Positions 43,377-55,845 of a stretch of DNA of 64,000 nt are shown piece by piece. The stretch lies in NCBI RefSeq assembly GCF_958298935.1, contig NC_084924.1, positions 14,605,819 to 14,669,818 of the forward strand. Direction: 5' to 3'. The notes beneath the pieces were generated by a model. The model was given only the letters and a program-made list of their open reading frames with translations, did no database searches and was not told the origin of the DNA. Source of the DNA: Phragmites australis. Taxonomy: Eukaryota; Streptophyta; Magnoliopsida; Poales; Poaceae. Every line of letters begins with the position of its first letter. The stretch's first letter is position 1. Both the position numbers and the translations under genes were made by a program.

Positions 43377-45157
43377 GATAGATTATAAAAAGGATTCACC
43401 TAGCTCTGGTAAATAGTGAAGATACACCACCTCCGAAAGTTTGGAAGCGTATGGACCTTCATTCGCCCCTAATGAGGAGAGGAACCTTCTATACTCCTCC
43501 CTCGAGCGGCAGCTGATCACCCCAGGAATCGGCCGTCAACCAGCATACGGGACAGGAAAAGTGGCTGAGGTGAAGGTCCTGCTGGAGCTGATGACCGGTG
43601 CCAGTGATTCCAAGTGGTCTTCTGCCTAGCGCGATGGAGATCTAGCGGTTGTCGATGGAGGAGGAGATCGTGCCTCCTTCTCCAGCGATGACTCGGGGGC
43701 TCCATCGCTGAAGACCTCAATGGCAGCTTGGTCGATGATCCGGTCACAATCACCACCACCTTCATTCCACTCCGATGCAGAGCACTACGTTGAAGCAAAG
43801 GTCTTGATGTAATGATGAATGCGCTGAATGAGGGGACGGCGATGGTCCATGATGGATGTTTCTTCCCTCTACTTCTGAGGCATGCTACTCGAGTCCTCAT
43901 CATCACAAGACATGATGATGATGACCTCAGGAGGCATCATGGCGAGAGGCCTAGGGGAAAGGACCTCTGGGATCGGCTCTAGAGGCGGAGATTGAGTGGA
44001 GGCCATGGCTTCAGGCTATACGAGTCCTAGGAAGCAATGGGTAAAAAAACAAAGGAGACAACGGACAAACGGCTTCGAGTCCCCTCTATTTATAGCAGGG
44101 GAAACAGGTTGTACTGTGTAAACATGGCCATCAAGATCCGAAACAATGGTGTTGCCTCGAGTGTGTAGAGCATTTGGTGGAAGCCATGATGGCGTTATGG
44201 CTTGTCTCGTCTCTACAAAGAGGGATGGGTGGCCATTATGACATGACAGATCAATGTTGCAGTGAAAACGAGTACAAATGGGAGTGGTGTCTATTAATGC
44301 CCACCTTCCCACTAGTTCAAGTTCACTCGATAATCATATTGCAGTCAAAACCATAACACTCGGGGGCTTGCATTCTCGAGTATTCAGTTGAGAACGAGCC
44401 TCACCCTTTGACCGACTCCGTTATCGAGTACATGGTCGAGAGCGAGCCTTATCAAGTACATGGTCAATAGCGAGATTTGGTCGAGTACAGAGTTCTGAGC
44501 TATAAAACTACTTTTTGATAAATAGTACTGGTATGTCCTTTTCTACTCTCCGATCGAGTAATTTCTTCCTCGGCCATAGAGTTGGGGGCTACATCGTAAT
44601 ACCATATGTTTGTTATATATTTTTTGCAAAATTATCTGGCTCTGTGTCGGTCACATTGAATAGGACCAATGGAAGCATGTGTTGGGTCGATGACAGACAG
44701 TTATACCTCAGGAGGCATAACGGCACAGAGATTGTCAGGCATCTCACACCTAACAACCAAAAGGGTTCTGAAGTCCTAGTCTACCTTGTGTGTACTCTCT
44801 ATCAAGTTCATGTTTGTATACTGATCGATTGTGAACGTTGATAAAAGTTAGCAAAAAATTCGATATGATCTTTCTTTTTTTAGCTCTATATTAGTCTATT
44901 CCTTACTATTACGATCTTCTCGAGTACTCGAGGGCCGCGCATCTAATAGCTTATCCAGTTAAGATTTCAGGTTTACAGATACATAATCGTATGATCTTGA
45001 GAACCATGACAACATGCCTCAATCAGTTATAGCTAATCATATTTCATCGACAAGGAAATAGCAGACAAAAGCATAATAGACTGGCAAAATATAGTGTTGT
45101 TGTGAGCATTCTCATATCATAAAATGTATTTTACAAGTGCCGGAACAGGATAGACCA
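43377..45157 (-). other. 3' part of the antisense transcription unit, no clear domain
   Basis: Minus frames at 43517-43906 and 44016-44312 and plus frames at 44174-44356 and 44515-44841 are not recognised. Frequent ctcgagt/actcgag text gives the stretch a biased look. The acidic C-terminal exon of the antisense gene seen in the other element was not found here. Confidence 0.35.
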
Positions 45158-45590
45158 TCAGTCTGAGGGACTCTCCTCACCATCATCACTAAGCAAACTA
45201 TGCCTTAGAGACTCAATAAAGACTGGAACCACCGGTTGGACACTTTCAACAAGTTTTGCGGCCTCCTCGCTAGTACAATTAAACCCGACGGTCACCAACG
45301 AAGTATCAAGCGCATAATTGTAACTCTTGAGGATACTGAGCAATGTAGCGGCGCTTATATAGGCTGATTGGGTCATGCAGTCGAGTGTTTGCTCCTTCAG
45401 CTCTTGAAAAGCTAGGACGACAGCATCCCGTTGAGCAATGGCAGCATCCCTTTCAGTCATCATGGCTTTCTTTTCGGCTCATGCGGTGTTCACCTGGTTC
45501 CTGAGTCTCTCGTGATACTTGACATCGTCGTCAATCTTATTTATTGCGTCAGCACGAAGTTTTTCCTTGTTGCTACAGGATGACTCAAGG
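45158..45590 (-). pseudogene. Coiled-coil end of the second antisense gene
   Basis: Reads LRADAINKIDDDVKYHERLR and NQVNTA, a stop, AEKKAMMTERDAAIAQRDAV, VLAFQELKEQTLDCMTQSAY, then SLVTVGFNCTSEEAAKLVES and an acidic end SLLSDDGEESPSD. Heptad-like hydrophobic spacing in the first half supports a coiled coil. One stop at about 45476 interrupts it. Confidence 0.6.
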
Positions 45591-47028
45591 CCTGAAAAAA
45601 GTAAACTGAAAAAGTAATTTTTGTTAATCACCTAGTAATCGAATCACATGCTTGTGATCAAGGACAGACTTACGTTTAATTTTCTCCCTCTTGGCTTTGA
45701 GCTTTTTGTGGTGGTTGGCCTCGGCGGCAACTACCTGGGCACCTGTGACTTAGAGAAGAACCTTTATCGCTGTCCATGGGTCATTGGTTGGGATCGATAT
45801 TGAGGTTTCTTTTCCCTTGAGCTGCATGTCTTCTTTGGGCATACTCGAGGCAGGATCTTTAACCGGAGGAGTTAGACCCGGATGATTGGTCGAGGCATCG
45901 GTATCCTTGGTTTGCACCTCGGTCGATAGTCTGCAATCAACAGAATAAGGGAAGAAAAAAGGACTACCAGTTGATCAATCGAGATCAGAATCCAGAACAA
46001 ACCTCTTTGAAATTGGAAAGTACGAGCTGACGCTTGATCTTGGCCTTTTTGTGGTCATTTTTTCATTCTCGGTTTGGCAAGCAGAAATGGTGGAGGAGTT
46101 AGACATGTACCAGACAAGACCAAGACATCAATAACCTGCGAAGAACCAGACAATAAGAATTTATTATCGAGTGAAAGTATGACCAACTAAAGAGTGATAA
46201 TTCGACTGAAATTACCTCTCTAGTCGAGTCATCAGGCACGGCGATCCCTCGAGTTGGTGACTGCGAGGATGCGCCAGACACCCCCCTAAAAATCCACCCA
46301 CGCAAATTTGTCATCAGTAGAATGACCAAAAGAAAATTGATAAGTCGAGAAGAGTTACCTTTTCGGTCAGGTCATCGAGAGTGGCGATTGCTCGAGGAGG
46401 CAATTGGGTGGGTACGCTCGTCGTTCCCTAACAAAATGTCACTCATCACAATCGAATGCATTCAAGTATCCGCTTAGGGAATAGGAAGATAATAAGGACT
46501 TCTATTTCAATACCCGAGGACTCCTTCGCTTGCGCTTGAGAGGGCTCGGATGAGGCAGCACTTGAGGAGACAGGGACGATCTCTTCGATTGAAGGGACCC
46601 CTCGGCCTCCTCATTGGTTGATCCCCTCCCCTTATCGACAGCATCAGCGGAAGAAGTGCCATCGAGATCAATGACCTCGCTCGAAAGGATGTGTTCTTGG
46701 TAGAAAATTGGAGCCTATGGTCATACAAACAAGTCAGGTCAAATGGACGATAACCGGTCCTACTTTTTTAAGAAAATTAGGTCAGGGGAATAAGGCAAAA
46801 TGTCGCATTCTTGTGCACCAGAAGAGAAAAGCTTGCTCAACTGGGCAGTGACATCCTAAGGTCGCAGAGCCGTGAAAGAAAAGAAAGGTTTACTCGACAA
46901 AGCTCTAAATTCATAGCAAAATGGAAAGGGCAAAAGTACTAACTAAGCCTTACATCCGGTTGGATCCCTGGAAGCATCCTCATCCCCACTGTATTCCCAA
47001 GCCAGGCGTATTCGCGCCTTCAAGGGAC

Positions 47029-47883
47029 TTAATCTTTTATTAATAAAGTCTTTAGCCACATGCACCCGGTTAGGCCAAATTGCCTTAGCATGCCAATCCC
47101 GTTAGCGAAATAGGTGGTGTGGTCAAATTCCCAGTGCACTTGTGTCCAAGAAGGATTTTGGACTAGAAAAAGACCTGTATACACTAAAGGAAAACCAATC
47201 GGATCAGGATTGGAGACGTAAAACCAAAGTTTTTTCCAATCCTTCGACCAAGAGGAGGTTAGAGGTACCAAGATATAGCAGTTTTTCATTCCACTCCTCA
47301 ATTGGAAACCACATCCCCCAACACATTTATTCTCAGTGATCCTTTTCAATTTATAAAAGTACTGAAAAAGATTTAAACTTAGCTCTATGCCAAGGAAAGC
47401 CTCACATAGATGGACAAAAATACTAAGCATGGTGATGGAGTTGGGATTCAGGTGGTGAAGCTCAATTTGATACCGATCAAGCACATTGAGAAGAAACTAG
47501 GAAGGTGGAATGTTAAAACCGCAATGGAAGGACTCGAAAACTACAAACTCGTGCTCAATCTTGCAGGAAGGGAATCTCTCACCGGATGCCGTCCTCCATT
47601 CAACCAGGCTACGTGGTGGCACCACTTCTTCCGCTTCAAGTTCCACCAGCCGAGATTCTTGCATTGTCGAGGTTTTCCAGGCCTCGATCATAAACCTCAC
47701 CTCATCATACTGACCGGGCGAGGTACTGGCAACTGCTACATCCGACTGCTTCTCCGGCGAGGGGGGAGAGTTGGGATCCATAGATCTAAGAGTTCTTTTT
47801 GGTGGTGGTGAGTGCTGGAACAAAGAAAGCTGAAAGGCTTGTGCAGGAAGACTGGTGGCAATAATGAGGAATGGCCACCACAA
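47029..47883 (-). pseudogene. Conserved domain of the second antisense gene
   Basis: Begins around MDPNSPPSPEKQSDVAVAST (ATG near 47778) and reads KIEHEFVVFESFHCGFNIPP then S, a TAG stop at 47497-47499, and in the same frame FLLNVLDRYQIELHHLNPNS, ITMLSIFVHLCEAFLGIEL, CVGGCGFQLRSGMKNCYILV, SSWSKDWKKLWFYVSNPDP. Apart from this stop the domain is open for about 250 codons. It fits the Transposase_28 type (recalled Pfam name for putative gypsy type transposon proteins). No metal-binding or DDE motif is apparent. Confidence 0.75.
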
Positions 47884-48197
47884 GTCCGGGTCATATGGGT
47901 AAAAAATCGAAAAGTTACCGCCATTTCAACCACTCCCGCCTTTGCAACGCCTCAATCGGTGCAAAAAAAGGAATGATGATGATGTGCGAATCTCTGCACA
48001 CCCTTCTACCTGTATTAAATGCGCCCATACCCGTCGTTTCAAACTTAGCTTCCACTCGATACTCGGGAAATGATTCGTCCATAGTCGACTCTTTCGACCA
48101 TAAGTTCGAACTACTTTACTCGACCAAGCTTAAACTTGGCAGTGCTTGAGTAAGTGCTTATGGAATCCTCTCCTCCGGAATAGAGTTAGGGGGCTAT

Positions 48198-48807
48198 TGT
48201 CGAATATCCAACTATGGGGTATGTGCGCATAAGGAGTATATCACACACAGACAAGGTACATAAAACACACATTGAAAGGTTTAGATATCACAGAACTGAA
48301 TCAGCGGTACCTAATATACCCGGAATTAAGGAAGTACATATCATGAAGGGTTTTGATTGATTACCCAACCCGATATGGTCATTATTCAAAACAGATTTAT
48401 TTACTTGGACATCAAGGAAGACAACTCCTTATCGACTACAGCTGGATAAGAGTCGATACCTCACCCCTACATAAGGAAGAAAGGCTGGGGAGGAAAAGGA
48501 GGGACACAACAACACGAAACACACAAGAGAACTCAAGGCAAGCATTAAGACCCTAGCAGAGAAGATATTCAGTGACTTTAGCCTTAAGTTAGATTAGATC
48601 CGATCAACTCTCTGTAATAGTTTTAGCCACATTGTTTGTACTCGAGATCATCAATATACGGCAACAACACCCCCACAGGATGTAGGGTATTACTCCAATA
48701 GGAGGCCCGAATCTGTATACATCAATTGTCTCGTCTCGTGATTAATCCCTGCACTCAAAGGTACCCAGTCAATTTATGGACATATTGTCAGGAACTAATC
48801 TTCGACA
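48198..48807 (+). repeat. 3' LTR, 610 bp
   Basis: TGTCGAATATCC to CTAATCTTCGACA, giving the terminal inverted TGTCGAA/TTCGACA. It is preceded by the purine-rich tract at 48181-48197 and shares its downstream half (tgtaatagttttagccacat, ctcgtgattaatccctg) with the 5' LTR. Confidence 0.85.
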
Positions 48808-49330
48808 CGTGGAATATGCTCCTTACGATCCGAGCAAAGGATATGAAATCCCCCAATATAAATTCAATACAAGATTATTCATAACTAATTTCAATTAGTT
48901 TAATTTCATGATAATATGATATTGGTTATGCGTCAAATTATGCCGGATTTCTCAGCTTATTTTTTCGACAATGGTGCACTCCCAGGGATTCGACAATAGA
49001 TCGCCGAGTTCATGATGTCTAAAGTTACCAACCAACACGGCGAGTTGCACTATAGAAACCATATATTGTGAGTTCTTATGTAATATGAATTGGCTGGAAC
49101 TTTGTAACATTTGTGATTCTGTGATGAATTGATTGGAACTTTGCTACCTTTGCGATCATGTGATAAAGTGAGTTCTTATTATAAGTGTGTTTGTCGATAT
49201 GGATTTAGATATGTTGTTGTTGTTTGCAAGGAGAAGATGGTTGTCAAATCCTGGCTATGCTCCAGGATGCAGCCAGGAAACAGGACAATCCTACAGAGTA
49301 ACCTACACATAAGATTTTTGGTTTAGATAC
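48808..49330. other. Unassigned AT-rich segment
   Basis: No element end or gene was recognised. A near-duplicate occurs: gaattggctggaactttgta (49087) and gaattgattggaactttgct (49125), each followed by a similar phrase and gtgagttctta, a degenerate tandem unit of about 40 to 90 bases. The integrase-bearing gypsy remnant starts to its right. Confidence 0.3.
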
Positions 49331-50595
49331 CATTAAGGAATTATATGCTGCTGATTTAGACTTTAAAGAAGTGTTTGAACATTGTACAGAAGGGGAAAGC
49401 ATGGAATAAATATGTGCTGAATGACGGATTGCTCTATCGTGCTAACAAGCTATGTATTCCAGCTGGCTTCGTTCATCTTTTGTTGTTGTAGAAGGTGCAT
49501 GGAGGAGGATTGATGGCACATTTTGGAGCAAAGAAGACTGAAGATGTGCTGGCCACTCATTTCTTTTGGCCAAAGATGAGACGTGACGTCGAGCGCTACG
49601 TGTCACGTTACACCATTTGCAATAAAGCTAAGTCTCGCTTAAATCCACATAGCCTTTACATGCCTCTTCCTGTTCCTAGTGTACCTTGGGAGGATATTTT
49701 CATGGATTTTGTTTCAGGATTGCCTAAGACAATGAGAGAGAGGGATAGCATATTTGTAGTTGTGGATCGATTATCTAAAATGACACATTTTATACCTTGT
49801 CACAAGAGCGATGATGCTACAAACATAGCTGATTTGTTTTTCAGGGAAATCGTTCGACTACATGGAGTGCCTAATACTATCATCTCGGATCGTGACACAA
49901 AATTTTTGAGTCACTTTTGAAGATCACTTTGGAATAAATTGGGGACAAAACTGTTGTTTTCTACTACGTGTCATCCCCAAACTGATGGTCAAACAGAGGT
50001 CGTCAACCACACATTATCGACCATGTTGTGGGCAGTTCTAAAGAAGAATTTTAGGATGTGGGAAGAGTGTTTACCGCATATTGAATTTTCTTAAATAGGT
50101 CGGTACACTCCACCACCAAGGTAAGTCCATTTCAGGAAGTGTATAGATTTAATCCCCGTGCTTCTATTGATTTACTACATTTGCCTATTTTTGAAAGACT
50201 TAATTTAGATGCTAAGAAATGTGTTGAGTTTATTCTTAAGTTGCATGACACAACTAAAAAGAATATAGAGAGCATTACTAAAAAGTATAAGATTGCTAGA
50301 AGTAAAGGTATGAAGGAAACAAAATTTGAACCGGATGATTTAGTTTGGTTGCATTTGAGGAAGGATAGGTTTCCAGAACTAAGAAAATCAAAGTTGATGT
50401 CTAGAGCTGATGGACCATTTAAGATAATTGAGAAAATCAATAACAATGCATACAAATTGGACCTACCTGCAGATTTTGGGGTTAGTCCACATTTAACATT
50501 TCAGATTTGAAGCCATATTTGGGAGAAGAAGGTGAGCTTGAGTCGAGGACGACTCCAATTCAAGAGGGGGAGGATGATGAGACCATGACTCCTTA
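49331..50595 (+). pseudogene. Gypsy integrase remnant (first of two)
   Basis: Zinc-binding part at 49495-49640 ([20 protein letters not shown], then [20 protein letters not shown] and ICNKAK, with CxxC appearing as IC). Core: [59 protein letters not shown], a stop, then [20 protein letters not shown], so the three catalytic residues D, D and E can be placed. C-terminal part at 50139-50510: DDLVWLHLRKDRFPELRKSK, LMSRADGPFKIIEKINNNAY, KLDLPADFGVSPHLTF. No RT is attached, so the element is 5' truncated. It resembles the Reina-type chromodomain elements, with low certainty. Confidence 0.8.
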
Positions 50596-50599
50596 GGAT

Positions 50600-51480
50600 A
50601 TGATCAATACCATCAATAATCCTCAAATCATACAATGTCCAATTACAAGAGCACGTGCACGACAATTAGAATACCAGGTGAACTCGTTCTTTACTGTTTG
50701 TGTTTCCTTGGATGGATTACCACTAAATTCTTGTGATGTTTTATGGCATAGGAACGTGGGAGAAGCACCACAACCTTACTCGGATGTCACTCCTCGAAGG
50801 CCAAGTCTACTCGGACTCAAGGTTGAGCTCTAGTCGTGGCCGTGGTCGTGGTCGAAGTCGTGGTCATGGTCAAAGTCGAGTTCTAGGACAGCACGTCAGT
50901 AAAACGGGCATAACTCTCTCATACGAAGTCCGTTTTAGGCAATCTTAAATATTCTGAAAAGCTTACGATGAGCCCTTTCTAATGGATATGAACTCGACCA
51001 AATATTCCTTATAGTTTAGTTAGAGTCAAGGGAATAAGGTGTTGTATCACTATTTTGAACCCTGCCAGGTTTTGTAATCGTGTCGGAGTCGGAGTCCAGG
51101 TTGTGCACGCCTCTCTCCATGGTTGCACAACCCTAGGTCGACCTCCTCACACCCCCTATATATACATAGTAGTCATCATAGTTTAGGCTTGGGTTTAGCT
51201 TAGATTATTCTGTTTAACACAGTTTCATCGTTTATCGGTTTGTTGAACCCCAAACTCGAGTACTTCATTGGTAATTAGCAATATTCAGATTGCATCTACC
51301 TATTCTTGCTTGTGTTCTCGATTCGCTTGCAAAAAATGCCTTCTTAGCAAGGTCAACCACATCTTGGCACGGTTGATAACCACGGAGTAGTGGTGTAGTG
51401 GTTGCGAGGGTTCTTGATCTGTTCTGATCGAAGCCTTTGGATCAGCAACGTCGAAACTTCACTAATCGACTTATCATATT
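50600..51480 (+). repeat. 3' tail and LTR-like sequence of that element
   Basis: After the pol end (ITRARARQLEYQVNSFF at 50640-50690) comes a hexamer-rich stretch coding Arg-Gly runs (50833-50881) and LTR-like text: cgggcataactctctcatac, a TATA-like tatatatac at 51157-51165, and gtagtggttgcgagggttct near the end. LTR limits were not resolved; the sequence stops being recognisable near 51480. Confidence 0.5.
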
Positions 51481-52580
51481 ACCTTTGAAAGACCGAGCAA
51501 ACGCGCATCAAGTGGGAGGAGGTCGGTATGGATTTCATTACTAGGTTACCCAAGACCTCTCAAGGGTATAATTCGATTTAGGTCATCGTGGACTGATTGA
51601 CCAATTTAGCTCATTTCTTCCTTGTCAAGACCACATACTCAATCAAGAGATATGCGGAGCTATACCTCACTCAAATTGTTTGCCTTCATAAAATTCTAAA
51701 GAAGATCATATCCGATCGAGGTACTCAATTCACTTCACATTTCTAGAAGAGCCTTCATGAAGCCATGGGAACTAAGCTCTTCCACAACATCGTCTACCAT
51801 CCTTAGGCCGATGGTCAAACTAAGAGGGTGAATCAAATCTTAGAAGATATGTTGCGAGCTTGTGCTCTCACATATGGGAAGAAGTGAAAAATTTATTTGC
51901 CATTTGTAGAGTTCTCCTACAACAATAGCTATAAGTCGAGCATTGGAATGTCTCCATTCAAAGAACTCTATGGCAAAAATACCAAACGCTGTTGAATTGG
52001 TCCGAATCCAGCGGAAGGGATTTTCTAGGTCCGAATTTAGTCAAAAAGGCAGACGGGCAAGTTCTGACTATTCACAAGTGTCTCCTCATGGCTCAATCTC
52101 ATTTGAAAAGTTATGCAGATCGTCTTTGATGAGAGCTTGTGTTCACCATTAGAGATTTTGTATATCTCAAGGTGTCACCTCTCAAGGGGATTCGACACTT
52201 GCAAGTCAGAGGGAAGCTAGCACGTCGATATGTGGGACCTTTCCAAATCATTGCTCGGTGTGGTGAGGTGGCCTATCAGTTGGACTTGCCTCCATCCCTC
52301 TCTGCGGTGCATAATGTGTTTCATGTCTCACAATTGAAGAAATATCTTCGGGTCCAACTGAAGTCATTGAAATAGCAAATCAAGAGTTGCAACCAGATAT
52401 ATCTTATTGTGAGCAGCCAATGCGAATTTTGAATGAAGTGGAATGCAAGACTTGGCGGCATTCTATAAAATTCATCAAAGTGCAATGGAGCAATTACTAG
52501 GAAGATGAGACAACTTGGGAGCAAGAGGATCGCATCCACTCCAAGTTTCCCGATCTTTTTGAAAACTTGTGAGTATTGTT
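51481..52580 (+). pseudogene. Gypsy integrase and chromodomain remnant (second)
   Basis: Begins directly in the integrase core: WEEVGMDFITRLPKTSQGYN, then a stop, ICLHKILKKIISDRGTQFTS and ADGQTKRVNQILEDMLRACA (the Glu of the DDE triad appears as Lys in QTKRVN). C-terminal part at 52139-52375 reads FTIRDFVYLKVSPLKGIRHL, LARRYVGPFQIIARCGEVAY, VFHVSQLKKYL. A chromodomain follows: RILNEVECKTWRHSIKFIKV, QWSNY, a stop, EDETTWEQEDRIHSKFPDLF. Same subfamily as the element at 57330-64000 but more decayed; everything upstream is missing. Confidence 0.8.
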
Positions 52581-53061
52581 TTCAATTATGAATATATTGA
52601 ATATCTCACATGTCTAGGGTTCATTATCATGTTGGTTGGAAATTTCATTCCCAAAGGAGTGCACATGGAAACCATTTTAACCGGGAGAACATATTCCTGG
52701 CGGTCCAACCGTGCCTCTGCCGATCTTACCACCAGAGGTGTCTAGAGGCCATTTTGGTTTCCACTCCCACGCAATTTGACCACCCACAGCTCGTGGTCTG
52801 ACGGTTGGAACCAAAAACTCTATGTATAGATTTTGGTCTAACCGTAGTACCTGCGGTCCAACCATGTTGTGGTCTGACTGGGCTTAGCTATGGTCTAAAC
52901 GCCATGGCACAGAAAGATCTAGTGGCTATCTTTTTGTTCCATTGATGAAATTTGATATAGTTCTTTTCCAATTATGAAAATATTCTAGTGCACTACATCA
53001 CCGTCACCTCTCCCTAAATTTGCCGAATCTCGGGACAATATTCTTTTTAAGAGGGGAGGTT
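52581..53061 (+). other. 3' untranslated region and polypurine tract
   Basis: Contains six or more degenerate copies of a ggtctgaccg/ggtccaaccg motif. It ends in aagaggggagg (53049-53059), a polypurine tract directly before the LTR start. No coding sequence. Confidence 0.6.
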
Positions 53062-55845
53062 TGTCGCATCCCAAAATATTAATTACATAGTTAAGCACAC
53101 ATAATCATCATGGCACTATGTTTCACATGCTTAATTATTGGTTTGAGTAATTTTGCGAGTAAAGATGGTCTAGGAATAGATAGGAAGACCCTAAAAGCCA
53201 TTTAGGAAGAAGCAAAACAGAAGAAGGGAAAAGACCGTAAGACTGTTCCAGCTGTCTCACCGCCAGGGGCTACCACGTGGGCTTTTCGTGGTTCGACCAG
53301 GAGCTTTCATGGTCTGACCGCCAGAGATCAGAGGCTCGACTTAAGTGAGCCGATCACTCTCTCTTGCTCCCTCTTTTCTCTTTTCTCTCTCACTCCCTCT
53401 CCCTCACCCAAACCTTAGAGAGAGAAGGAGAGGATGACCCCAATGACCGGAGATCGACGGTGGGGACTTCCTCAAGCTACTCGAAGTCTTCCCCGAGTTC
53501 TTCCCCCTCTTCTCCATCGTCGGAGATGCTTTTCCCCGAGCTTCTTCATCTCAAGCTTAGCGACCACCTCGAGGCTCGATCCACAAATTGGAGCTTCCCC
53601 GAGGTGAACCAATCCAATAGGAAGTTTCCTACGTCGACATAAACCTTCCCACGTCATTTTTCATCATTTCCTAGCTCCAATCGCTTGTCGTTTTGATTTG
53701 AATCAAGAAACCCAAGTTAAACCTAGATCTAGATCTCATCCATGGGGTTTCACATGGGACCATGTATGTTGTTCGAACAATCATAAAAAACATTCCCCTA
53801 ATCTTGTGGAGTACTTTGGTACCCTTCGTAGTCGAAGGTTTCGCCGGAGCCTTCACCGGCAGCCTCACAAAGTGGCACCGGCAGAGTCTCACAGTCTGGC
53901 TGTCGCTTAGGCCAGTCGGACTTCCAGTAAGTTAGTTCAAAACTATAGTAAAACCCAATAGTCAGGAGTCAGACTGCCACCAGTTGCTGGTCTGACCGCC
54001 GTCGTACCGTCGGTTTGACCACCAAGGCCCTAAACTCTCAGCATACCACTGGTCTGACCACCACTATACCATCGGTCTGACTGTTAGTAACTCCAAGCTT
54101 TATGTACTTAGGTTGTCTTATCTGAGTTTCAAACCTTTTCTAACCTGGATTGTTTAGCATTCCTTTGCAAATGTTTTCGAAATATGGCGCTTTTTTGTTG
54201 TTCGAGCATGCATCATTTGCATATTTTTCCATCGTTGACTTATTTATGTGATGCATTCTTGATTCGTTTAGAGAGTATCGTGTCGACGGTCCAAATGTTG
54301 AAGGCAAGTACTTTGGATCGATTGTGTCTAATATGATAAATTATGCTTTATGTATTTTTGTATGATTAGCGTTTTAGAGTCGGGTGATATGGGTAGAACC
54401 TATATTGATGCATTACCTTAACCTTGATATTGTTGTCGATCCTAATCCTTGTAACCTGGGTATGATCATATTTATTTCTAACTTCAAAGGTTAACCGAAA
54501 TGCTTAGCAATGCATAGGTCCTCGGTAGAAGTCAAGTGGTTGTTCAACCATTGCTCGCGAGCTTATGGCTCACCTATGGTTCACAATGATAATGACATTA
54601 GGGTGGATGAGTTGTGAGGATGAGGCGATGGGTGGTGCTAGGAGTAGGTCGGGAGAGGAACCCGGATGCCATACACCGCTTGTATTGTTTAAGCATCGAC
54701 CATTGTTGCAGTTGGCTCTAGCACTTTCCGTACTAACCACATGTCGATCTAATGGTAAGATAAGCCGATTATCATACGCTATGCTGATGCTTGCCTTGTG
54801 GCCCTATGACGTGTAAGAGAAAAAGAAAGGGAGAAGCAAGGTGACGGCGAGTCAGAGGTGTCCAGAACACGCTCGCGTTAACCCCGGTGCCATAGGGGCA
54901 TGTGTAAGTCGACAGTTTCGAGTATGAGAAAGGTTGACACAGGTACCCCTTTGTGTGGGCCTGCGTGGTCACGCAAGCCGAATGGTCCTCGAGTCGTGTG
55001 GGTAAAGATATACCCCCTACATGGTGTAAGAACAAAACGAATTGCTATGCTCTCAGTCATGAGCATGCTTCTGTCTATTTGCAACAGTCGTAGAGTCATG
55101 AATGTGGGATAATGTGGTATGGTATGTTAGGATGTGGCTGAGATGATTCTGTTACGGATATATTGATGATAGTTCCAGTTACATATAGATTCATGTTGAG
55201 GATTACAGGGTAGAAAGGCGCATGTGGTTAAGAACATATGATCACATATTTGTGTCAAAACTGCTTTTGCATATGAACTTTACTTAACCTTATGGCCAAT
55301 CCTTGCTAAGTCATCCAAATGCATAATCCTTAGAATCGGGTTATTTATATATACCTATTATGAATTAAGTCTTGCGAGTACCTTCGTACTCACGTTACTC
55401 TTTCAGGTGCTACGACGCAGAAGAGGTTGTGTTCGGCTACTTTACGTCTATCGATGTAGGTGACGGGGATGAGTAGTGCAAACTACTTGGATGGCGTTAT
55501 TTTGGGGTGGAACCTATGGGCATATGGTCCCACCTACCTTTTGTTGCTGATAGATGTTTTCTTCTGTTTCGTAGTTTCTCTTTTGGTTAGGTGATGATCT
55601 ATTTTTTGTCCTCCTAGCTCTCTTTGGTTGTAAATTGTCAGAAATTGTTAATACTCAAAGACTTGTAATATAATTTTATTACTCAATCTATATTAAGCTT
55701 TGTCGTGACGATATATGTTGGAAAGGTGTGTGTTTCGATCTTGGGTATAAAACATATGCCGGGACTACCGGAATGATATTCTGGTTAATCATTGCAATCA
55801 TGATTATGGAAATGATCAACTTAATAATTAATTAGAATACTATTT
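53062..55845 (+). repeat. Long gypsy LTR, about 2.8 kb
   Basis: Starts TGTCGCATCCCAAAATATT after the polypurine tract. It includes a (TC)-rich stretch (53358-53400), a GC-rich exon-like block (53420-53920), motif ggtctgaccg again (53316, 53978, 54052), and the phrase gtgtgtttcgatcttgggta near 55726 that is typical of the ends of such LTRs. The right end is placed at ggttcctca (about 55845) with low precision. It is the 3' LTR of the remnant at 51481. Frames inside (54565-54816 plus and others) are not recognised. Confidence 0.6.

Larger units (their letters stand above)
45158..47883 (-). pseudogene. Antisense gene of the second gypsy element
   Basis: Pieces on the minus strand in order: 47029-47883 (conserved domain, one internal stop), 46507-46728, 46099-46329, and 45158-45590 (coiled coil ending SDDGEESPSD and a stop). 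The order conserved domain, then Ser/Pro-rich middle, then coiled coil is the same as in the gene at 28160-31826, which supports a real shared gene rather than chance frames. Intron-like gaps of 100-400 bases separate pieces. The role in the element is unknown. Confidence 0.7.
36601..48807 (+). mobile_element. Near-complete gypsy element with gag-pol and antisense gene
   Basis: LTRs at 36601-37205 and 48198-48807 both start TGTCGAATATC and end with TTCGATA or TTCGACA. Gag, protease, RT, RNase H and integrase follow on the plus strand to about 43376; a gene on the minus strand fills 43440-47883; a purine-rich tract gagttagggggctat precedes the 3' LTR. The gypsy order (integrase last) and the antisense gene fit the Tat-type group. 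The five bases outside the LTRs (gaatt and cgtgg) do not match. All domains carry stops, so the element is dead. Confidence 0.85.
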
